Assembly (NCBI RefSeq): GCF_015330165.1
Contig: NZ_JADDXT010000002.1
Coordinates: 1-64,000 of the forward strand
Direction of reading: 5' to 3'
DNA from: Zobellia roscoffensis
Lineage (GTDB): Bacteria > Bacteroidota > Bacteroidia > Flavobacteriales > Flavobacteriaceae
Length of the DNA: 64,000 nt
Shown here piece after piece: positions 35,154 through 43,935 of this stretch. The notes beneath the pieces are model-generated. The model made no database searches and was not told the origin of the DNA. It saw nothing but the letters and a program-made list of their open reading frames with translations. Numbering within the stretch: the stretch's first letter is position 1; each line of letters starts with the position of its first letter. The translations under genes and the position numbers were made by a program.

Positions 35154-35269
35154 ATGAAACAATGATATTGTACTTATGAAAAAATGACTTTTACCATTTT
35201 TTCAATCACTTGGAATAATAATGAATGGGAAATAAAAAGCTTGTACTATACTTGCAAAACCGTGCAAGA
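35154..35269 (-). repeat. Shared upstream regulatory region, copy B
   Basis: The partner of 31305-31420. It contains the extended palindrome CTTGCA-N6-TGCAAG (35251-35268) and the inverted repeat GAAAAAATG-N8-CATTTTTTC on the minus strand. Distance to the downstream start codon is close to that in copy A. Confidence 0.75.
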
Positions 35270-35466
35270 TAAATACACAAATATTTAATAATCAGTTGTT
35301 TACAAAAAATCAGTCATTGTAATACCGCGGTATGTAAAAATTTAAAGATTATTGGCATTTATATTCTGCTAGTTCATTTAAGATACACATACAATCCTGT
35401 GAGCCATTCGGTATATACTTTGAAAGTTTATATTTTATTTTTTGAATATCAATTTGTTGAGAAATA
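35270..35466. other. Non-coding right end of the island
   Basis: AT-rich sequence with no convincing gene. It holds the perfect palindrome ATACCGCGGTAT (35322-35333). A leftward open frame of about 36 codons ends here (sense region CMCILNELAEYKCQ) but has no start and no recognised match; it could be a remnant or chance. Confidence 0.4.
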
Positions 35467-35491
35467 GGTTCGAGCCCCAGCCAGGTCACTA
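35467..35491 (+). repeat. Right att-like repeat, tRNA-Lys 3' fragment
   Basis: Exact 25-bp copy of 27997-28021. It keeps the T-arm 3' side and acceptor 3' strand only, so it cannot fold as a tRNA. Confidence 0.85.
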
Positions 35492-35516
35492 ATAATACAC
35501 AACCAATAGCCACAAA

Positions 35517-35559
35517 AAATCCAACCCTATTCTATATAAACTAGAATAGGGTTGGATTT
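35517..35559. terminator. Terminator between the tRNA fragment and nrdA
   Basis: A perfect 18-bp stem (core CCAACCCTATTCTA with TAGAATAGGGTTGG) around a 7-base loop, flanked by A and T. It ends leftward nrdBA transcription. It probably also ended tRNA-Lys transcription before the island was inserted. Confidence 0.9.
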
Positions 35560-35597
35560 AGATAAAAAATAAGCCTTAAATAATTGCTCTTACAAGC

Positions 35598-37385
35598 TTA
35601 CGCCTCGCAACTAGCACAATCTTTTTTCTGCTTGAACTTTTGTGCCGCATTCATGCTATGTTGATAGTAGAGAGATTTTAACCCTAGTTTCCATGCGGTT
35701 ACGTGAATCTTGTTAATCTCTTTTACCGGCATATCTGGATGCACTATTATATTTACAGATTGACCTTGATCAATATGGTTTTGACGGTTTGCCGCTTGAT
35801 AGATAATATCCATCTGGTCTATTTCAGAATAGGTTTGAAATACATCTTTTTCAAGTTCCGTTAAGAACTCCAAATGCTGTACAGAACCATCGCGCTCACG
35901 AATGCTGTGCCACACCTCTGTTGTATTCTTTCCTTTTTCTTCTAATAATTCCAATAAAAAAGGATTTTTAATGGTCGTTTTAACCTTGGCAATATCCTTA
36001 ACGTAAATATTTGACCAAATTGGCTCAATACCTTGTGATACCTGTCCTAAAATAAAAGCAGAAGATGTTGTTGGCGCTACTGCATTTAAAGTTGCATTAC
36101 GTCTACCATATCCTTTAAGAACTGCTGGTTCGCCAAACTTAGCTGCCAATTCTTCGGAGGCTTTGTATGATTTCTCTTTTATTCCTTTAAATATTTCACT
36201 ATTTAGATTAAATGCTTCTTGGCTATTAAAAGGCAATCTTTTGGATTGTAATAATGAATGCCATCCTAAAACACCTAAACCAAGAGCCCGGTTGTCTTTT
36301 GCAAAATTATAGGCGCGTTCCATAAAAAGGAAAGTCTGTCTGTCTTCGCGAGAATCAGAATCACGGTACCTTTCTAATTTTTCAATAAACTCTGTAATAA
36401 CGGCATCTAAGAAATATACCATGGTTTCAACGGCATCCGTATCTTTCCACTTATCGTAATGCAAAACATTTACTGAGGACAAAACACATACAAACGACCA
36501 ATCATCATTTGATGGCAACATTATCTCCGTACAAAGGTTACTTGCATATATAGGCAAATCCTTTTCTTTATATACGTTTGATGCGCCGTTATTGGCATTA
36601 TCCGTAAAGAATATATATGGATAGCCCATCTCTCCCCTACGCTGCAATACTTTTGCCCAAATGGAACGTTTTGCGGTATCACCATCAATCATTTCCTGCA
36701 TCCATTTATCAGTTACTGTCACCCCATGGGTCAACTCCTGAATAGGATTTCCTTCCGTACCAATTTCTAAGAACTCCATAATGTCTGGATGCTCAATAGG
36801 CAAATAAGGAGAGAAACGACCACGACGAACAGAACCTTGGCTAACAACATCTACCATAGATTCAAAAAGCTGCATAATATGTACAGCGCCTGAAGCTTGA
36901 CCATTATTTTTAACCTCAGCACCACGATGTCTAATTTTTCCAAAATAGCCAGACGTACCTCCACCCATTTTAGACATCATACCAACTTCTGATTGGGTGT
37001 ATAAAATATTACCCATATCATCATCTATATGCGACCCGAAACAACTGATCGGCAATCCTCTTTCTTTTCCAAAGTTTGACCATACCGGAGATGCCAAAGA
37101 GAAATACCCTTCTGACATGTAACCGAAAAACTTATCGGAAAAACCAGGCATATCCAATAATTGCTCTGCTCTATCCGCAATTTCACGAATACGTTCTTCT
37201 GCAGTTACGCCTTTGGTTAAATATCCTGAATTTAAAAAGTTAAGACTGTGGTCGGTAAGCCACTTAAAACCGCCGTTCGGTTCTTTCTTTGTGTTTTTAA
37301 GAGCTTCTTTTCTTGCATTTACAAGTTGGTCTTGCTCTGAAATTGTTTCTTTAATTTGTGTGGTGGTAGTGTTTAATTCGTTCAT
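35598..37385 (-). CDS. nrdA: Ribonucleotide reductase alpha subunit, class I, without ATP-cone
   Basis: It reduces ribonucleotides to deoxyribonucleotides. The 595 residues are short for NrdA because the N-terminal ATP-cone is absent; the 10-strand barrel core is present (SPVWSNFGKERGLPISCFG, GGGTSGYFGKIRHRG, NLCTEIMLPSN, AAPT-like NAVAPTTSSAFILG). The C-terminal CASCEA supplies the Cys pair that re-reduces the active site. The gene follows nrdB with no spacer. Allosteric activity control must lie in NrdB, which carries the cone. Confidence 0.96.
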   Translation of the reverse strand: MNELNTTTTQIKETISEQDQLVNARKEALKNTKKEPNGGFKWLTDHSLNFLNSGYLTKGVTAEERIREIADRAEQLLDMPGFSDKFFGYMSEGYFSLASPVWSNFGKERGLPISCFGSHIDDDMGNILYTQSEVGMMSKMGGGTSGYFGKIRHRGAEVKNNGQASGAVHIMQLFESMVDVVSQGSVRRGRFSPYLPIEHPDIMEFLEIGTEGNPIQELTHGVTVTDKWMQEMIDGDTAKRSIWAKVLQRRGEMGYPYIFFTDNANNGASNVYKEKDLPIYASNLCTEIMLPSNDDWSFVCVLSSVNVLHYDKWKDTDAVETMVYFLDAVITEFIEKLERYRDSDSREDRQTFLFMERAYNFAKDNRALGLGVLGWHSLLQSKRLPFNSQEAFNLNSEIFKGIKEKSYKASEELAAKFGEPAVLKGYGRRNATLNAVAPTTSSAFILGQVSQGIEPIWSNIYVKDIAKVKTTIKNPFLLELLEEKGKNTTEVWHSIRERDGSVQHLEFLTELEKDVFQTYSEIDQMDIIYQAANRQNHIDQGQSVNIIVHPDMPVKEINKIHVTAWKLGLKSLYYQHSMNAAQKFKQKKDCASCEA

Positions 37386-38660
37386 TTAAAAAAGATCGTC
37401 ACTGGTTATACTTTGGGTTCGTTTACTATAATTGATAGAGCGCTTTACAAAGAAATCGCCATGTTTGGTACCTATAATTTCATCATCAAACCATTCTGTT
37501 TCTGTCAATAGTTTGTCATCGACATCAAAAATTTTGTCTATTCCAATACTACTCAGAGAATTATTGAATCGGTTTTTAATAAATTCATTTATTACTATTT
37601 TTGGTAAGAAGTCTAGTTCTCCTTTCTCAAAAATCCAATCTACTATTTCACTTTCGGCAATGAATGCTTCATGGCACATATCCTGTATCATGGTATGGTA
37701 TTCCGCATCAAACCAATCCGGATTTTCATCCTTGATAATTTTAATAACATCAATGCCAAAATCCCCGTGAATCTGTTCCTCCTTGGAGGTAGCTTCAACC
37801 ACGTTTGAAATGCCCTTAAACATATTTTTGTGCTTGTTGAAAGCCATTATTATCAAAAATTGAGAGAAAAGGGAAACGTGCTCAATGAATAAAGAAAACA
37901 ACAAAATTGATTCGGCATATTCCTTATTGTCTACACTTTTTGCATTCTTAAGCGCCGTTTCAAGGTATTGTACACGCTTCATCATCACCGGCTTTTTCTT
38001 CAAATTTTTGAACTCTGCGTTAAGTCCTAAAATTTCAAGTAAATGCGAGTAGGCATCGGCATGACGTACTTCACTTTCTGCAAAAGTAGCTCCTACAGAA
38101 CCGATTTCCGGCTTGGGCATTTTATGATAGATATCTCCCCAGAAGCTTTTTACAGCAACTTCAATCTGAGAAATAGCCAACATTGCATTTTTGAGGGCAT
38201 TTCTTTCCGACTCTTCTAGACCTGCTTTAAAATCCTGAATATCACTAGTGAAATTAAACTCAGAATGTATCCAATAGGAATGACGAATGGCAGGCACGTA
38301 TTCATACAATTGAGGATATTCGTATGGTTTTAAATTAATACGCTTCTCAAATATATTCGATTTTCTTTTTTGAGCCTGTTCATTACGATACAAGATGTAT
38401 CCTTTGGCAACATCAAAAAAGCCACCTTCCATTAGCTGATTTTCAACAAAATCCTGCACTTCCTCCACGGTAGGTACATAATTTTCGTCTAGTGCACTTC
38501 TTTCCAATAATGAAGCATGAACGTTGTTTGCAATACGTTCTGCATCGTTAGGACCTCCATGTGACGCTGCCGTCATGGCTTTCATTATTGCTTCGGTTAT
38601 TTTGTATAACTGAAACGGTTTCTTAGTGAAATCTCTCTTTATGAGATGTGTAATTTGCAT
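37386..38660 (-). CDS. nrdB: Ribonucleotide reductase beta subunit with N-terminal ATP-cone
   Basis: The 424 residues begin with an ATP-cone (about 1-95: HLIKRDFTKKPFQLYKITEA, VEEVQDFVENQLMEGG), then the ferritin-like radical subunit. Metal ligands include Glu197 and His200 in ESEVRHADAY, with Tyr204 in the radical-Tyr position, and the second EEQIHGDFG set. This layout is known from Leeuwenhoekiella blandensis, whose NrdB is switched off by dATP through tetramer formation and uses a dimanganese cofactor. The same subclass is inferred here. nrdB comes first, with its own promoter. Confidence 0.96.
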   Translation of the reverse strand: MQITHLIKRDFTKKPFQLYKITEAIMKAMTAASHGGPNDAERIANNVHASLLERSALDENYVPTVEEVQDFVENQLMEGGFFDVAKGYILYRNEQAQKRKSNIFEKRINLKPYEYPQLYEYVPAIRHSYWIHSEFNFTSDIQDFKAGLEESERNALKNAMLAISQIEVAVKSFWGDIYHKMPKPEIGSVGATFAESEVRHADAYSHLLEILGLNAEFKNLKKKPVMMKRVQYLETALKNAKSVDNKEYAESILLFSLFIEHVSLFSQFLIIMAFNKHKNMFKGISNVVEATSKEEQIHGDFGIDVIKIIKDENPDWFDAEYHTMIQDMCHEAFIAESEIVDWIFEKGELDFLPKIVINEFIKNRFNNSLSSIGIDKIFDVDDKLLTETEWFDDEIIGTKHGDFFVKRSINYSKRTQSITSDDLF

Positions 38661-38734
38661 AGGTAATGGGTCTTAGAATTCTTCTAAAGAAGAAGTATAA
38701 AGGTCGGTTTTAACTCTCTTTATTTTTCCTAAAA

Positions 38735-38765
38735 CAAAGTAATGTTTTCATAGTTTTATTAACAA
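38735..38765 (-). promoter_or_regulatory. Promoter of nrdBA
   Basis: On the minus strand TTG (38765-38763), 20 bases, then TTACTTTG (38742-38735) give seven of eight -7 bases and a good distance. I do not see an NrdR box pair near it. Confidence 0.55.
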
Positions 38766-39615
38766 CGGGCTAAAAACTTCAAAACCAATTGTCTTTTAGA
38801 GAGTTGCATGAAAATGAAAAAAATGACACAATTCAATCGGCTTGGATAGATAAAATACTACATGCAGCGAGTAATTACAATAACTCTAAATTTTGACTTT
38901 TTTTAGGTTATTATTGAATTCCATTTAGTTAGTAACTCTTGTTTCAAAAACATGTAAAAACATTTGTAAATGATTGTATCTGTATGTAACTACTACCTTT
39001 TGCTATAGTTTAAGACCATCACAAAAACCTTCAACCTCTCTCCTACCCAACTGTATTGTATTTGAGTGTGTACTCTTTATTTTGGCTGATTACATTGCTC
39101 TCCTAAAGAAAGATAGAAAATACAAAAACCGATAATATTGAGCCAAAATTCAGCAACTGAGGAAATTCTCCTCACACCAAATCATAATTATTTTACAATA
39201 AAAGACTATTACTAACTCAAAATCAATACCTTACACACTTACACCTCGTATATTTTTTAAAAGGCATGCTCTTTGCTCTTAAGAGTATTAACCTAAATCA
39301 GTTGACGAATCTATCTGAAAATCAAATAGATAATAACACTTGTGATTTTAACGAGTCTCACCTACACCAGCTATTTGTGAACGGCAACTGACAATAGCAA
39401 GAATAAAAAAGCTAACTATAGTATTAAACAAAAGTATCATCACAAATTCTTTTAAATACTAAAAGTTAAGTTTTTAAAACAGCCATAAACCCTGAACCTA
39501 AAACAACCTAATTAACCCATTATCAAAAAACAAAAAAATCCAAATCAGTAACAGCTTTTTATTAAGCAGGAGAGCAAATCAATTTGCATATAAAGAATAA
39601 CTAAAAACAACAATC
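38766..39615. other. Long AT-rich non-coding region
   Basis: About 850 bases without a convincing gene on either strand. Short open frames are present but lack any protein-like character. I see no large hairpin, tRNA or repeat array. It must contain the promoter of the stress-protein gene at 39616, but no full consensus could be placed. An unrecognised small RNA is possible. Confidence 0.4.
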
Positions 39616-40563
39616 ATGAGTAAGAAGCTATTATTGCCGACAGATTTTTCAAAGAATTCGTTGAATGCTATTCAATATGCTATCAGACTCTATGCAAATA
39701 CGGATTGTGATTTTTATATCCTTAACACCTATGCCAAAAACACTAGTGGCTTAGATAGTCTTACGCTTTTGGATCCAGATGATGCATTCAACAAACTATC
39801 TGAAAAGCGTTCAAAAGAAGGTCTTGGCAATATTCTTACCCGTTTAACTTTCAAAAAAGACAATCCTAAACATCGTTTTCATGTTCTTTCGCGATCCACG
39901 CTCTTTTTAGATGCCGTAAAAGATATCATTGAAAATATGCAAATTGATATGCTCATAATGGGTGCAAAAGGAATAGCCAATACACAAACAGGAAGCTACG
40001 GTAAGACCACCATTTCCACAATTGAAAATATTAGAAAATGCCCAGTTCTAATTGTGCCAAAAAAAGCGACTTTTGGGGATTCAAAAGAAATTGTTTTTGC
40101 TACGAACTTTAAAACGGACTTTAATCTTTTTGATATACAGCACATAGCGGATATTGCAAAAATCAGCAACTCTAGTATTCAAATATTAGGTTTAAAAGAG
40201 AATGATACGCTAGATGCTCAACAAGAAAAAAACAAATCAATACTAGAGACTTATTTTAAAAACATTGACCTTCATTTTAATATGATTCATGACACCAAAA
40301 TGAACATTGCATTACAATGCTTTGTACAAATTAAAGCCAGTGCCATGATTAGCTACGTGAACAAGAAACAGACTTTCTGGGAAAGTATGGGTTTTGGAAA
40401 ATGTACTTTAGAAAAGTTGGGTTATTTTGATGACATACCTATTCTTGCTATAAATGATAGATTGAAATATTCAGAAAATAGTACTTTATTCAACACCAAA
40501 GACGAAATTTGGGATGAAGTTTCTCCCTTATACGAAAGCCAACCTGAATCTAACGCCTCTTAG
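39616..40563 (+). CDS. Tandem universal stress protein (UspA family)
   Basis: The 315 residues contain a full Usp domain (about 1-150: KLLLPTDFSKNSLNAIQYAI and LIMGAKGIANTQTGSYGKTT, an ATP-binding loop variant, then CPVLIVP) and a second degenerate domain (about 155-290) without the glycine loop. Tandem Usp proteins are common in Bacteroidota and are induced in stress or growth arrest. It is 123 bases upstream of the MscS gene but has its own long leader. Confidence 0.9.
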   Translation: MSKKLLLPTDFSKNSLNAIQYAIRLYANTDCDFYILNTYAKNTSGLDSLTLLDPDDAFNKLSEKRSKEGLGNILTRLTFKKDNPKHRFHVLSRSTLFLDAVKDIIENMQIDMLIMGAKGIANTQTGSYGKTTISTIENIRKCPVLIVPKKATFGDSKEIVFATNFKTDFNLFDIQHIADIAKISNSSIQILGLKENDTLDAQQEKNKSILETYFKNIDLHFNMIHDTKMNIALQCFVQIKASAMISYVNKKQTFWESMGFGKCTLEKLGYFDDIPILAINDRLKYSENSTLFNTKDEIWDEVSPLYESQPESNAS

Positions 40564-40652
40564 AATTTTTTTGAAATAAATACATTAGTCATATCCTTGC
40601 CAAAATTCTCTCAATTATTTTATTATAAGCCGTCTTTCTTCCTTCTATAGTT

Positions 40653-40682
40653 TAATTTTGCAATCAAATTTATTAGAAGGAG
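40653..40682 (+). promoter_or_regulatory. -7 element and unusual Shine-Dalgarno for mscS
   Basis: TAATTTTG (40653-40660) fits the -7 consensus. AGAAGGAG (40675-40682) is a strong Shine-Dalgarno 4 bases before the ATG at 40687, which is uncommon among genes of this phylum. Confidence 0.55.
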
Positions 40683-40686
40683 ATTC

Positions 40687-41940
40687 ATGAAACAGGGCAT
40701 ACACCAAATACTTTACGATTATCTACTAAAAACAGGAATGAACGAGGACCTTGCCTCATACCTGAACCTATTAATTGTTTTTGTAACTGCATTAATTTTA
40801 GCCTGGTTTTTAGATTTAATTATTTGGAAAGTTCTACGTTCCTTATCTCTAAAAGTAGCTAGGAAATCCGAAACTAATTTTGATAATTTTTTAGTTGTTA
40901 ATAGGGTTCCACGCTATTTAGCCCATATCATTCCGTTGACGGTATTATTTAAGTTCATTCCTTTTGCCTTTTTCCATTTTGAATACGCCGGCAATATTGC
41001 ACTCAAAATGCTCCAAATAGTATTTGTAATATTGACGCTCTATATTGTCAAAAGCCTTTTTAAGAGTACAAATGACTATTTAAAAACCAAACCAAGGTTT
41101 CGTGATAAACCCATGGACAGCTACATTCAGGTGTTCATGATTTTTGCGTGGTTTGTTGGCATCCTCACCATATTTGCTATTATTACCGATGTACTTATCT
41201 GGAAATTCTTTACCGCTCTTGGAGCCGGTTCCGCCGTAATCCTTCTCATATTCAAAGATTCTATTCTGGGCCTTGTAGCCAGCATCCAGGTTAGCATTAA
41301 CGATATGGTGCGTATTGGCGATTGGATAACCTTTGAAAAATACGGTGCGGACGGAAATGTTAGTGAAATTACACTGGCCACCGTAAAAGTCCAGAATTTT
41401 GATAAAACCATTACTACAATACCCACTTATGCCCTAATTTCTGATTCTTTTAAAAATTGGAGAGGTATGGAAGTTTCAGGGGGAAGACGTATTAAACGTG
41501 CATTGATTATCAGCCAAAAAAGTATTCGCTTCCTAACGGATGATGATATAAAATCTTTTGAAAAAATTGAACTTATACAACCCTACCTCACCAATAGAAG
41601 CGAGCAGATAAATTCTTATAATGAATCAAACCAGGTAAACAAAGAACTCCCCATTAACGGAAGAAACCTGACTAACATTGGCGTATTCCGTAAATACGTT
41701 AATGATTACCTACAAAACCATTCTGCCATAAACAAGGGAATGACTTTAATGGTGCGGCAATTAGAACCTACATCACAAGGTATTCCAATGGAAATTTATG
41801 CTTTTAGCTCAGACAAACGTTGGGAAAATTATGAATACATAATGGCGGACATTTTTGACCATCTTTTGGCTGCATTGCCTTATTTTGATCTAGAAGTGTT
41901 TGAGCTTCCTGTTTCTTTCAACCCCGTACCCACGGAATAA
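40687..41940 (+). CDS. MscS-family mechanosensitive channel
   Basis: The 417 residues have about five helices (residues 20-190) followed by the MscS pore helix and beta domain. The pore region reads FFTALGAGSAVILLIFKDSI and is followed by the conserved VRIGDWITFEKYGADGNVSE. The soluble C-terminal part is longer than in E. coli MscS and fits the YbdG-type subfamily. It releases solutes on hypo-osmotic shock; YbdG-type channels gate weakly. Stands alone. Confidence 0.92.
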   Translation: MKQGIHQILYDYLLKTGMNEDLASYLNLLIVFVTALILAWFLDLIIWKVLRSLSLKVARKSETNFDNFLVVNRVPRYLAHIIPLTVLFKFIPFAFFHFEYAGNIALKMLQIVFVILTLYIVKSLFKSTNDYLKTKPRFRDKPMDSYIQVFMIFAWFVGILTIFAIITDVLIWKFFTALGAGSAVILLIFKDSILGLVASIQVSINDMVRIGDWITFEKYGADGNVSEITLATVKVQNFDKTITTIPTYALISDSFKNWRGMEVSGGRRIKRALIISQKSIRFLTDDDIKSFEKIELIQPYLTNRSEQINSYNESNQVNKELPINGRNLTNIGVFRKYVNDYLQNHSAINKGMTLMVRQLEPTSQGIPMEIYAFSSDKRWENYEYIMADIFDHLLAALPYFDLEVFELPVSFNPVPTE

Positions 41941-41982
41941 AACAACGTTTTTAAGTTGTGGAAAAGTTATTCGCATCATAAA

Positions 41983-42744
41983 TTACCCCACAAGGGTCTC
42001 TTCCATTTTTCTGGACTCCCGTATTAAAGCACTAGCCAAAACTGTCGTAGCATCAATAATCAAACTGTCTTCTATCTTTTCATATTGGATAGCAAGTGGT
42101 ATTTCGGTGCAACCCAGAATTACGGCTTGTGCGCCTTTTCTTGACAAATACGTGGCTGCCATACTCAGGTTTTCTTTGGCTTTTTCATTTACGGGATTAG
42201 AAAACGCCTTAATTCCATAACTTGTGTCATAAATAGAAGGATGCACAAATAGATCTTGAATATCCTCGGATGGCTGAATTACTTCAATATTATATTTTGC
42301 CAATACCTCTGGATATACTTTTGCTAAAATTGTACCTGTAGTACCCAAAACACCCACCTTCGTAATCTCTGGATGCTTAGTAGATATATGTAAACCTACT
42401 TCTTCGATCAAGTTTACCAGAACACAAGATTCCGGAATACTTTTCTCTATTAAACTTAAAATAGGTCTTGCATGTGCCGTATTACACGGAATACCAATAA
42501 TGCTAGAACCGCTAGCTATTAACGACGCTATAATTTCCGATATGGCAATACCCGGGTTAATATCCGTCTCGCCCATTAGATACTTGGTACGGTCTATAAT
42601 TTTATGAGGTACTGATAACATCGAAACCGGCAGATGCTCTTGGTCTGATTTTGCTTCGGTAAGGTCGTACACTTTTTTTATTAAATCGATACCCGCATAG
42701 CTACCTACTCCACCAACTATGCCTATTGTTTTATTTGTCATCAT
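41983..42744 (-). CDS. Aspartate/glutamate racemase family protein
   Basis: A cofactor-independent racemase of about 253 residues with the two catalytic Cys in IGIPCNTAHA and VILGCTEIPLA. It begins IGIVGGVGSYAG and belongs to the aspartate racemase (YgeA-like) branch and not to MurI. It would interconvert L- and D-amino acids. The start is ATG 42744 or 42741; the longer TTG 42756 start is less likely. Confidence 0.88.
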   Translation of the reverse strand: MMTNKTIGIVGGVGSYAGIDLIKKVYDLTEAKSDQEHLPVSMLSVPHKIIDRTKYLMGETDINPGIAISEIIASLIASGSSIIGIPCNTAHARPILSLIEKSIPESCVLVNLIEEVGLHISTKHPEITKVGVLGTTGTILAKVYPEVLAKYNIEVIQPSEDIQDLFVHPSIYDTSYGIKAFSNPVNEKAKENLSMAATYLSRKGAQAVILGCTEIPLAIQYEKIEDSLIIDATTVLASALIRESRKMEETLVG

Positions 42745-42765
42745 AACGCTATACAAAATAAATAA

Positions 42766-42793
42766 ACCCCATTTTAATAATCTAAAATGGGGT
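42766..42793 (-). terminator. Terminator after the DsbA-like gene
   Basis: ACCCCATTTTA and TAAAATGGGGT form a perfect 11-bp stem, followed on the minus strand by T-rich sequence. Confidence 0.75.
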
Positions 42794-42859
42794 CTGCAAA
42801 GATATGTTTTATGCTCTTTGTATTTAAGAACTAAACTGAATTATAATTAGTAATCCATA

Positions 42860-43507
42860 TTAGGCTTCTTGTAGCATTTCCGTTAATACTTGCTTAAAAA
42901 CATCTACGGGTTGCGCCCCTGTTAATGCACTCTTCTTGTCAAAAACAAAAGTAGGCACAGAAGACACTCCAAGTCCCTGCCAATATTGCTCTTTAGAAGT
43001 TACTTCATACCTAAAGCTGTCATTGTCTAGCCTTGCCATTCCTTTTTCTACATCCAAACCAACAGCTTTTAAAGCTTCCGCTAAGACATCCCTATCGGAC
43101 ACATCTTTTCTTTCACTGAAAAAAGCGGTTACCAAACGCATTTTTAGTTCGGTCTGTTTTCCTTTTTCCTTTGCAAAATCAAGCAGAATATGGGCATCTC
43201 TTGTATTTGCCATTCGCATGCCTTCAAAATAATCGAAAGTAAAACCCAATTCTTCACCGGCATCTATCATACGTTGCTGAGAATCTTTTTGCTGCTCTAG
43301 GGTTGAACCATATTTGTTTGCAATATGCTCTACCAAATCCTCACCCTCTGCAGGCATATGAGGATTCAATTCAAAAGGTTGCCACTCTACTTCAATTTTA
43401 TCTTCAACACCGAGCTCGGTAATTGCTTTTTGTAAGCGCTTGTATCCAATAGTACACCAAGGGCATACTACATCGGAAACTATATCTAATTTTATTTTTT
43501 CTGCCAT
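42860..43507 (-). CDS. DsbA-family oxidoreductase, FrnE type
   Basis: The 215 residues have a thioredoxin-like fold with the redox motif CPWC at the start (DVVCPWCTIGYKRLQ) and the DsbA helical insert. The lack of a signal peptide places it in the cytosol. FrnE-type proteins act as disulfide isomerases, and the wider family includes 2-hydroxychromene-2-carboxylate isomerase. Conserved FEGMRMANTRDAHILLDFA and GVSSVPTFVFD support the family. A 13-bp palindrome CTCGAT-T-ATCGAG lies upstream at 43550-43562. It may belong with the EthD and carboxymuconolactone-type genes. Confidence 0.9.
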   Translation of the reverse strand: MAEKIKLDIVSDVVCPWCTIGYKRLQKAITELGVEDKIEVEWQPFELNPHMPAEGEDLVEHIANKYGSTLEQQKDSQQRMIDAGEELGFTFDYFEGMRMANTRDAHILLDFAKEKGKQTELKMRLVTAFFSERKDVSDRDVLAEALKAVGLDVEKGMARLDNDSFRYEVTSKEQYWQGLGVSSVPTFVFDKKSALTGAQPVDVFKQVLTEMLQEA

Positions 43508-43569
43508 AACATCAATTTTAATTTAGTAAACTACCTCGGGGCATTTAATCTCGATTATCGAGTAAAAAA

Positions 43570-43878
43570 TTAAACCAATTCACTAATCTGGATTATTCCA
43601 TCAACATTGGAATAATTTGGTACATCTGCCGCGAACTTCTCTGCATGAGGACCAAAAGAATTTTGAAACTCTTCAATTGAATCAAAATATAGATTCGCAA
43701 TAGTAACAAAAGGAGCACGCTCACCAGGCACCCTACCTCCCAGTCCTTTTTCTACTTCCACCTTTTTCAGGGCACTCCCCACCAAAGATTGAACCATTGG
43801 TATATGGGTATTGGAGTAGTATTCATGATTGAACTCTACAGTTTCACTATTTGTATACAGTACGGATACTTTAATCAT
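43570..43878 (-). CDS. EthD-family small protein
   Basis: The 102 residues form a ferredoxin-like alpha-beta fold of the dimeric EthD family, with EYYSNTHIPMVQSL and ERAPFVTIANLYFDSIEEF. Members accompany degradation or redox enzymes; the reaction is unknown. It lies upstream of the DsbA-like gene on the same strand with a 62-base gap. Confidence 0.85.
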   Translation of the reverse strand: MIKVSVLYTNSETVEFNHEYYSNTHIPMVQSLVGSALKKVEVEKGLGGRVPGERAPFVTIANLYFDSIEEFQNSFGPHAEKFAADVPNYSNVDGIIQISELV

Positions 43879-43935
43879 AATTCTGTTTTTATTTTATTCT
43901 TGTTCTCTTACTATTTCTATCGCAACAGATTCAGT

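Larger units (their letters stand above)
27997..35491. mobile_element. Probable genomic island at tRNA-Lys
   Basis: The 25-bp sequence at 27997-28021, covering the tRNA-Lys 3' end, is repeated exactly at 35467-35491. This is the signature of integration into a tRNA gene, where the tRNA is restored on one side and a 3' fragment is left on the other. The interval contains five genes, all leftward. No integrase or transposase is visible, so it would be a decayed or non-autonomous element. A terminator suited to the tRNA sits just beyond the right repeat. The repeat is seen; the mobility is inferred. Confidence 0.6.

Noticed and set aside
35467..35491. A third tRNA-Lys gene
   Set aside because: Only the 3' strand of the T-arm and acceptor is present; there is no D-arm or anticodon arm.
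27997..35491. Integrase, transposase or phage genes in the island
   Set aside because: All five sizeable genes were read and none has recombinase motifs.
38766..39615. Small protein genes in the long spacer upstream of the stress-protein gene
   Set aside because: The short open frames have no start context, promoter or protein-like composition that I can support.
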